Positions 7,674 to 11,796 of a stretch of 11,796 nt of DNA are shown here, piece after piece (positions within the stretch are counted from its first letter, which is position 1; each line of letters starts with the position of its first letter). The notes beneath the pieces were generated by a model. The model searched no databases and was not told the origin of the DNA. It worked only from the letters and a program-made list of their open reading frames with translations. Position numbers and translations under genes: made by a program. This DNA is from Candidatus Cloacimonadota bacterium. Its GTDB lineage: Bacteria; Cloacimonadota; Cloacimonadia; Cloacimonadales; Cloacimonadaceae. The stretch is taken from positions 1 through 11,796 of the forward strand of contig JAQVMI010000025.1 in the NCBI GenBank assembly GCA_028703735.1, read 5' to 3'.

Positions 7674-9233
7674 TTAAATTTCGGCGTCTTCGTGCCACAA
7701 AAGTACCCGAACCAAATGCGGTGCCTTCCATAGCACTAATGCATCTCCACTGCCATGATGAGGCAGAGAAATCCCAGAATTATCCAATCCCACAATTTCC
7801 ACAAGTCTTGCTCGGGTTATATTGCGGATTAGAAGGGTGGGTTCAGGATTCATTTGCCCCCAGGGGAGCAGCAATTCCAGCTTTTTCCAATTATCATAAG
7901 TAAGCTCTTCCACGCATATTTCTGCATCCCAAACCAAAGCAGCAGGTGAAGCTGCTGCCATAGTATGCATTAAGAAGCTATTGAAGCAATCCAAAAAAGC
8001 ATCGTAATTTGCAGGAAGCATGGTAAAACCGGCAGCTTTGGGGTGACCTCCAAACTGCTTAAGATGCACTTTGCAATAAACAAAGGCATCCACCATATTA
8101 AACCCTTCTTCGCATCTGCCTTCACATACCGTATCTCCATTGTGAGATTTCAGCATTATCGCGGGGATATGCAGCTTGTTCACAATATAAGTGGCTGCTG
8201 TACCCAATAGTGAATAAGGAATTGCATCCTCATCATCAAAAAATACGAAGCTGTTACCTACATAATCTGCACTTATGGTATCCAGTAAGCCAAAAACTCT
8301 GTTCAATTCTCCTTCCCAGGCGTTTTTTTGTCTTTCCAGAGCTTGAAAAAGTTCTGCTTTGGCATCGGATAGTTGTAAGATAAAACGCATTGCCATGTGC
8401 TGTCCACCAGCTTCCCTGCCATTTGCAATTAAGCGGGCTGTATATTGCAGGAATCCATTTACATCAGTGATGCAATTCATCCTGTTATAATTTCGCAGCA
8501 AGAATTCCACAGTTTCATCCTGTACTTCAGCAAAGTGTTCCATCACATAGCGCACAATAATGCGGTTTAGACCAATCATGGGCACTTTATCGGCAATAGA
8601 ACCAATGGCAGCCCAAAAATAGCTGGCAGGATCTACAGGATGCTCCCAAATTCTTCCCAGATAACGAATAAGCATTAGCACAACTCCCACACCCGCCAAT
8701 TGTTTAAAGGGATAAGCACAATTGGCAAGCTGAGGATTCATTATCGTATAGGCATTGGGTAAAGTTTCTATTTGAACCAGATGGTGATCTGTTATCACCA
8801 CATCGCAACCAAGGGCATTTAGCTTTTCCACTCCATCATAGGCTGAGATTCCATTATCCACAGTAACCACCAGTTTGTAACCACCATCTTTAACAAACTG
8901 CACAAAGTTTTTCTGAATACCATGAGATTCCAGATTGCGATTCGGGATATAATAATGGTGCTTCTGGTAACCACAGGAATTAAGAAAATTATACAAGATA
9001 TAGGTGCTGGTGATGCCATCGGGATCGTCGTGACCAAATATTACCATAGGTTCGTTTCGGAACATGGCAGTACGAATTCTTTGGGCTACATGATCAATAT
9101 TGGCAAAAAGAGCTTCATCGGGCAGTAGATCAAGATTTGGATCAAAATCCTCTAATCCAAGATTTCTGGAGGCTAATATCTGGCAGAGCAAATCCTGGGG
9201 AGGGTAATCAGCAGGGTTATTATCGCTTGGCAT
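7674..9233 (-). CDS. recJ: RecJ-like DHH/DHHA1 single-stranded-DNA exonuclease, 519 aa
   Basis: This is a predicted Mn/Mg-dependent 5'-3' single-strand exonuclease of the DHH superfamily, acting in recombination and repair in the cytoplasm. Motif I is FGHDDPDGITST (66-77), motif II VTVDNGIS (123-130), motif III ITDHHL (147-152), and the motif IV region NPQLANCAYPFKQLAGVGV (166-184). A DHHA1 domain carries FGGHPKAAGF (394-403). A C-terminal OB-like domain (about 438-519) contains LLPWGQMNPEP (455-465), matching the 'PFGxGNPxP' element of RecJ proteins. Motif I has His where most bacterial RecJs have the first Asp (DYDxDG), a form seen in other DHH branches. At 519 aa it is shorter than typical RecJ (about 560-570 aa or more) and lacks extra C-terminal domains. 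The start ATG overlaps the previous stop by one base (TAATG), and AAGGAGG lies 10 bases upstream. Confidence 0.87.
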   Translation of the reverse strand: MPSDNNPADYPPQDLLCQILASRNLGLEDFDPNLDLLPDEALFANIDHVAQRIRTAMFRNEPMVIFGHDDPDGITSTYILYNFLNSCGYQKHHYYIPNRNLESHGIQKNFVQFVKDGGYKLVVTVDNGISAYDGVEKLNALGCDVVITDHHLVQIETLPNAYTIMNPQLANCAYPFKQLAGVGVVLMLIRYLGRIWEHPVDPASYFWAAIGSIADKVPMIGLNRIIVRYVMEHFAEVQDETVEFLLRNYNRMNCITDVNGFLQYTARLIANGREAGGQHMAMRFILQLSDAKAELFQALERQKNAWEGELNRVFGLLDTISADYVGNSFVFFDDEDAIPYSLLGTAATYIVNKLHIPAIMLKSHNGDTVCEGRCEEGFNMVDAFVYCKVHLKQFGGHPKAAGFTMLPANYDAFLDCFNSFLMHTMAAASPAALVWDAEICVEELTYDNWKKLELLLPWGQMNPEPTLLIRNITRARLVEIVGLDNSGISLPHHGSGDALVLWKAPHLVRVLLWHEDAEI

Positions 9234-10435
9234 TATTCTACAGCCTCCTTAGTGGGTATTTCCCTTGGGGCTCTTCTATCCTTGGGCTTGGAAATAATAT
9301 CAAATCCTGTAAATCCGATCATTAGTGAAAGAGTGGTGTCGCTAAGGTTATTCGTTGCCAAATCACCTCTTTTCAGGTATTGAAACCCAAAGTCTATGCG
9401 GTTAACTTCACGTTTCAAGGGAAGAGTTAGACCATAACTAAGGGCTATTTCGTCGATATCTCCTCCGTCCTTATCGGAAAATGCCAGTTGCCTGTAGCTT
9501 GCTCCAATACGCATGGGAAGGCGCATAAAGATGGTCCGGTGCAGATCTACATCCGGCTCGTAGGCAAATCCCAAACCTGCTTTCATACCATCTCTGTATG
9601 TATCGGCTATGGCACTCCAGGGTTCGTAACTGATATCTGCGGCAAGCTTGAACTGTTTGATGGGTAAATATGTTGCGCTAAAGTTATATTGAGCCGGAAG
9701 CTTATACTCGTAATCCGTTTCCGGCTCGGTGGAATGGATTGTGCTGCGAACTGATTCGCCTTTTAGGGTTACCGGAAGACTTGCATGAGCTCCCAAACTA
9801 AGGTTATCAAAGCTCTGCAGCGCACCCACAGTTACAGAGGGATTCTTAAAATCACGCACTAAGGATTCGTAGGTGTTAAACATATTATTGGACGAAATCT
9901 GTGTGAAGGATTGTTTATCGTGACCAAAATATAGGTTTGCACTAATTCCAGCATTGAACTTCTTATAATTCGCACTATAAATGAGATCTGCCTTGTATAA
10001 ATACTTGTCGGTGCTTTGCTTTTCTATTGTTCCATCGGCAAGCTCTGTTTGATTATTCACCAAACCCGAAGCTTGGGCATTAAACTGCATCCCAAGTCTG
10101 TGTCTGCCCAAGGGAACACTCATGCTAAAATACGGAAAATCCAGCATGTCATCCCGGAAGTTCTCGTTTTTACCGTTATATTCGGAATCATATATGGCAT
10201 ATCCCATCATTATTCCGGTGCCAAAAAGTGTTCGGTTACCCCTATTCTGCATGGCAGGATTGGCATAGCCTGTGTTATAACGAAAGATATCGCTGGCACC
10301 GGTATCACCCATACCAAGGCTGTAAATATCCCTGCCATAATATTGCACGGGGAAACCCTCGTAAGAGAATATCGAATTACCTGCCCACAGTGCAGAGACG
10401 CACAGGGCGAGAATTATTAAAAAGTTCTTCTTCAT
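9233..10435 (-). CDS. FadL/PorV-like outer-membrane beta-barrel protein, 400 aa
   Basis: This is a predicted outer-membrane barrel of the OmpP1/FadL/PorV superfamily; the specific function is unknown. It has a classic signal peptide, MKKN followed by a hydrophobic core, with likely cleavage after ALWA (residue 18). The mature N-terminus carries the superfamily pattern LGMGDTGASD (40-49) and YANPAMQNRG (57-66), the 'MGGA...NPA' plug signature. A run of amphipathic strands follows, including PAQYNFSATYLPIKQFKLAADISYEPWS (247-274), which resembles the FadL/TodX strand pair ending in 'WS'. The last clear strand is about 366-379 (TTLSLMIGFTGFD). A 21-residue charged, Pro-containing tail (380-400) follows instead of a terminal aromatic residue. 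The ATG overlaps the tatD stop (ATGA), with AGGA 8 bases upstream. A hydrophobic-compound channel or a secretion-associated PorV-type protein are both possible. Confidence 0.72.
   Translation of the reverse strand: MKKNFLIILALCVSALWAGNSIFSYEGFPVQYYGRDIYSLGMGDTGASDIFRYNTGYANPAMQNRGNRTLFGTGIMMGYAIYDSEYNGKNENFRDDMLDFPYFSMSVPLGRHRLGMQFNAQASGLVNNQTELADGTIEKQSTDKYLYKADLIYSANYKKFNAGISANLYFGHDKQSFTQISSNNMFNTYESLVRDFKNPSVTVGALQSFDNLSLGAHASLPVTLKGESVRSTIHSTEPETDYEYKLPAQYNFSATYLPIKQFKLAADISYEPWSAIADTYRDGMKAGLGFAYEPDVDLHRTIFMRLPMRIGASYRQLAFSDKDGGDIDEIALSYGLTLPLKREVNRIDFGFQYLKRGDLATNNLSDTTLSLMIGFTGFDIISKPKDRRAPREIPTKEAVE
9244..9250 (-). promoter_or_regulatory. Perfect Shine-Dalgarno (AAGGAGG) for recJ
   Basis: AAGGAGG on the minus strand lies 10 bases before the recJ ATG at 9233, inside the last codons of the barrel-protein gene. 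It is the strongest ribosome binding site in the window. It should let recJ be translated independently as well as by TAATG re-initiation. Confidence 0.6.
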
Positions 10436-11229
10436 TTTTTATGTCCTGCTTTATGATGTGTAGGTTTCACGGGGTCAGGAGGTATCCTGAAAAAGCGGTG
10501 TGCATTTTCGTATGATATCTCTGCCACTTCGTTTGGAGTTATACCCCTTAGCTCAGCTATTTTTTCTGCTACCAAATGCAGCAATAATGGTGAATTGCGC
10601 TTTCCCCGGTGTGGATGAGGGGGTAGGTATGGACAATCGGTTTCGATCATAAATCTATCCGGGGGAATTATGCGGATTACATCATCCAATTGTGAATTTG
10701 CATAGGTAATTGAACCAGTGAAGGAGATCATCCAACCCTCGTCCAGAACCTGCTGCGCAAACACTATATCACCGGAAAAACAATGGAAAACCGCTTCTTT
10801 AACAGATTCCCTTTTCAAGATGTTAAAGCACTCCTGATGAGCTTGTCTATCGTGAACTATCACAGGTAAATCGTATTCCACCGCAAGATGCGCTTGATTG
10901 GCAAATACTTCCCGCTGCACCGGATACGGCGAGAGATTGCGAAAGAAATCCAAGCCAATCTCTCCAATTGCCAAAATCTTCTTTTCTCTTGCCAAACGTT
11001 TAATCAATTCGGCATCGAAATCTGTGGCATCATGTGGATGATAGCCCACAGTGGAGAAGATATGCAGGTGCTTCTTCGCCAACTCCAAAGAGCTAAGCGA
11101 AGTCTCCTTATTAAAGGCTACATTAATAATATATTCGATTCCACTGGCAAAACATTTAGTAATCAGGGTTTCCCGATCGGAATCAAAATCAGGATGGTCC
11201 AAATGGGCATGTGTTTCAAAGAGCTTCAT
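10432..11229 (-). CDS. tatD: TatD-family metal-dependent DNase/hydrolase, 265 aa
   Basis: This is a TIM-barrel metal-dependent hydrolase of the TatD/YcfH family, whose studied members have DNase (including 3'-5' exonuclease) activity. All expected metal ligands are present: THAHLDH (His7, His9), GEIGLDFFR (Glu90), VIVHDR (His126), VFHCFSG (His149) and METDCPYL-like IETDCPYL (Asp198). The family segment HRGKRNSP (207-214) is conserved, as is the closing ENAHRFF (241-247). Length is normal for the family (about 260 aa), with a short basic His/Lys tail (PTHHKAGHKK). The start ATG gives the usual family opening of MxLFxTHAHL, but only a distant GGGG lies upstream, so its ribosome binding site is weak. 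It is the first gene of the apparent operon, with a promoter candidate about 36 bases upstream, and its stop overlaps the next start by 4 bases (ATGA). Confidence 0.93.
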   Translation of the reverse strand: MKLFETHAHLDHPDFDSDRETLITKCFASGIEYIINVAFNKETSLSSLELAKKHLHIFSTVGYHPHDATDFDAELIKRLAREKKILAIGEIGLDFFRNLSPYPVQREVFANQAHLAVEYDLPVIVHDRQAHQECFNILKRESVKEAVFHCFSGDIVFAQQVLDEGWMISFTGSITYANSQLDDVIRIIPPDRFMIETDCPYLPPHPHRGKRNSPLLLHLVAEKIAELRGITPNEVAEISYENAHRFFRIPPDPVKPTHHKAGHKK

Positions 11230-11264
11230 TTATTGTTACTTATCCCCTATTTTATACTGAATGC

Positions 11265-11294
11265 AAGATAAATTTGCCTGCTCTTTTCTGTCAA
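11265..11294 (-). promoter_or_regulatory. Sigma70-like promoter candidate for the tatD operon
   Basis: On the minus strand a perfect TTGACA (11294-11289) is followed after 18 bases by TATCTT (11270-11265), which matches the TATAAT consensus at four of six positions. The start site would fall near 11258, giving a leader of about 29 bases to the tatD ATG. TATAAA at 11256-11251 is 32 bases from TTGACA and too far to pair with it, though it could serve a different promoter type. This is a consensus match only. Confidence 0.42.
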
Positions 11295-11341
11295 GCAGTT
11301 CTCCAGTTGTTTGGCTTTTTTCTTGCAAATAACTAACTTTG

Positions 11342-11369
11342 TGACTGCCTGGTTCCAGAGCAGGAGTCA
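11342..11369. repeat. Bulged stem-loop before module A copy 1
   Basis: TGACTGCCTG (11342-11351) pairs with CAGGAGTCA (11361-11369) apart from one bulged G, around a 9-base loop. It is the counterpart, at the left edge of the array, of the perfect hairpin at 11617-11656. Confidence 0.55.
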
Positions 11370-11426
11370 TTACCACCGTTGTTAGCTTTAAGAATACCTC
11401 TATCTTCTTTGGCGGGAAGGACTCAT
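11359..11426. repeat. Repeat module A, copy 1 (68 bases)
   Basis: It begins AGCAGGAGTCATT and ends GGGAAGGACTCAT. It matches copy 2 at 11645-11713 apart from four substitutions and one single-base gap. Its first and last nine bases (AGGAGTCAT and AGGACTCAT) are near-identical direct repeats differing by one base. Confidence 0.9.
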
Positions 11427-11532
11427 TTTTGTTGGATTTTGAGATTGACATGAGTAGAACTGATGGTTTTTTGGGGGTCCAAGGGAATAGGACTCAATGG
11501 CCTCGAGCCAATACGCATGTTTCCCTAGCCCC
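11427..11532. other. 106-base segment separating A1 from B1, absent between A2 and B2
   Basis: In the second unit A is fused to B through CAT; here the segment sits between GGACTCAT and CATGCGGG, so CAT flanks it on both sides. It contains a long imperfect stem: GGGGGTCCAAGGGAA (11473-11487) against TTCCCTAGCCCCC (11521-11533), with a small inner TGGC/GCCA hairpin around CTCGA. Whether it was inserted here or deleted from the other unit is not decidable from one locus. Confidence 0.6.
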
Positions 11533-11617
11533 CATGCGGGAACCATCAGCACTGCACGCTTTAGTCCTTCAGCCCCTTAATAATATAGGTAGATTTACAA
11601 TGAGTGCTGGGGCTGAA
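11533..11617. repeat. Repeat module B, copy 1 (85 bases)
   Basis: It begins CATGCGGGAACCATCAGC and ends GGGGCTGAA. Against copy 2 there are five substitutions and one single-base gap. It contains the inverted repeat TTCAGCCCC (11568-11576) / GGGGCTGAA (11609-11617) with a 32-base loop. Confidence 0.9.
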
Positions 11618-11656
11618 TGACTCCTGCTCCTGCGGGAACCACAAAGCAGGAGTCAT
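11617..11656. repeat. Perfect 12-base inverted repeat, stem-loop
   Basis: ATGACTCCTGCT (11617-11628) and AGCAGGAGTCAT (11645-11656) are exact inverse complements around a 16-base loop. The hairpin joins the end of B1 to the start of A2. No T-run follows on either strand, so it does not look like an intrinsic terminator. A bulged version precedes A1 at 11342-11369. Confidence 0.8.
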
Positions 11657-11713
11657 TGCCACCGTTGTTATCTTTAAAAAATACCTCTATCTTCTTTGGT
11701 GGGAAGGACTCAT
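11645..11713. repeat. Repeat module A, copy 2 (69 bases)
   Basis: This is the second copy of module A, 286 bases from the first. Its 3' end runs directly into module B copy 2, sharing the bases CAT. Its 5' end forms the right arm of a perfect 12-base inverted repeat (11617-11656). Confidence 0.9.
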
Positions 11714-11748
11714 GCGGGTACCATCAGCACTGCACGCATTAGTCCTTC
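11703..11748. repeat. Stem-loop across the A2/B2 junction
   Basis: GAAGGACT-C-ATGCG (11703-11716) pairs with CGCAT-T-AGTCCTTC (11735-11748), making a 13-pair stem with one mismatch and an 18-base loop that begins with the palindrome GGTACC. In the first unit the left arm is displaced by the 106-base segment, and the inner pairing is damaged (CGCTT instead of CGCAT). Confidence 0.7.
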
Positions 11749-11796
11749 AGCCCCCTTAACAATATAGGTAGATTTACAATGAGTAGTGGGGCTGAA
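11711..11796. repeat. Repeat module B, copy 2 (86 bases, reaches window end)
   Basis: This is the second copy of module B, 178 bases from the first. The TTCAGCCCC / GGGGCTGAA inverted repeat is kept (arms from 11746 and 11788-11796). The unit ends exactly at the window edge, so continuation of the array cannot be judged. Confidence 0.88.

Larger units (their letters stand above)
11230..11796. other. Gene-free region, 567 bases, rich in repeats and stem-loops
   Basis: No convincing protein gene lies here. The first 110 bases upstream of tatD hold its likely promoter. From 11342 to the window end the DNA is a mosaic of two repeat modules (A and B) and inverted repeats, listed separately. B2 reaches the last base of the window, so the array may continue beyond it. 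Confidence 0.75.

Noticed and set aside
10016..10420. 134-codon plus-strand open frame antisense to the barrel protein
   Set aside because: It is a shadow of a convincing barrel gene that has a signal peptide and strong motifs; there is no independent support.
6..11229. Defence island, toxin-antitoxin or prophage genes
   Set aside because: All eight genes belong to housekeeping envelope, lipid-glycosylation or DNA-processing families. The nucleases (TatD, RecJ) show ordinary catalytic motifs and no defence-type partner domains.
11236..11451. 71-codon open frame on the minus strand upstream of tatD
   Set aside because: It overlaps repeat module A and the tatD promoter candidate, has no ribosome binding site and resembles no family. 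The same frame in the second A copy soon changes course because of a one-base gap, so coding is unlikely.
11473..11533. G/C-rich imperfect stem considered as an intrinsic terminator
   Set aside because: The T-run lies before the stem on the plus strand and becomes an A-run after the stem on the minus strand. Neither strand has the T-tract after the stem that a terminator needs.
11429..11620. 63-codon open frame on the plus strand
   Set aside because: It runs across the 106-base segment and module B, has no ribosome binding site and a low-information product, so it looks like chance.
11342..11656. CRISPR array or tRNA gene in the repeat region
   Set aside because: The repeats are long, few and adjacent rather than short with equal spacers, and no cloverleaf with a proper T-arm and acceptor stem can be drawn around the GGTTC at 11351.

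Overview
The window is a compact bacterial segment, AT-leaning (roughly low-to-mid 40s % GC by eye). It carries eight genes, all on the minus strand, followed at the right-hand end by about 570 bases of gene-free, repeat-rich DNA. The genes include a LolCDE-type lipoprotein exporter, a TamB homologue and a FadL/PorV-like outer-membrane barrel, so the organism is a diderm. The gene style and the tandem intergenic repeats recall Candidatus Cloacimonadota or a relative in the Fibrobacteres-Chlorobi-Bacteroidetes neighbourhood. That placement is an impression from the sequence, not a database result.

Read in the direction of transcription (right to left), the order is: tatD (metal-dependent DNase/hydrolase, 11229-10432); a FadL/PorV-like barrel protein (10435-9233); a short RecJ-type DHH exonuclease (9233-7674); a SEC59/VTE5-type CTP-dependent lipid or polyprenol kinase (start corrected to 7610, ending at 7023); a GT2 polyprenyl-phosphate glycosyltransferase (7001-6036); a LolC/LolE-family permease (6043-4820); LolD (4775-4101); and TamB (4076-6). 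Neighbouring genes overlap by 4, 1 and 8 bases at three junctions, and the other gaps are 63, 21, 44 and 24 bases. A single long operon is therefore plausible. A sigma70-like promoter candidate lies at 11265-11294, just upstream of tatD. No terminator is visible, because TamB ends five bases from the window edge.

The genes form loose functional blocks. TatD and RecJ are DNA-processing enzymes with a barrel protein between them. The kinase and glycosyltransferase could act in sequence, the first making or salvaging polyprenyl phosphate and the second loading a sugar onto it. The permease and LolD would extract lipoproteins from the inner membrane. TamB would bridge the periplasm for outer-membrane assembly or lipid transport. 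The last five genes together look like a cell-envelope cluster.

The right-hand 11342-11796 region is the least explained part. It holds two copies of a 68-69 base repeat (A) and two of an 85-86 base repeat (B) in the order A-[106 bases]-B-A-B, with several stem-loops that use the repeat boundaries. In the second unit A runs directly into B; in the first they are separated by about 106 bases bounded by CAT on both sides. This looks like an intergenic structured repeat family rather than a gene. I see no defence system, CRISPR array, tRNA, rRNA or recognisable insertion sequence.
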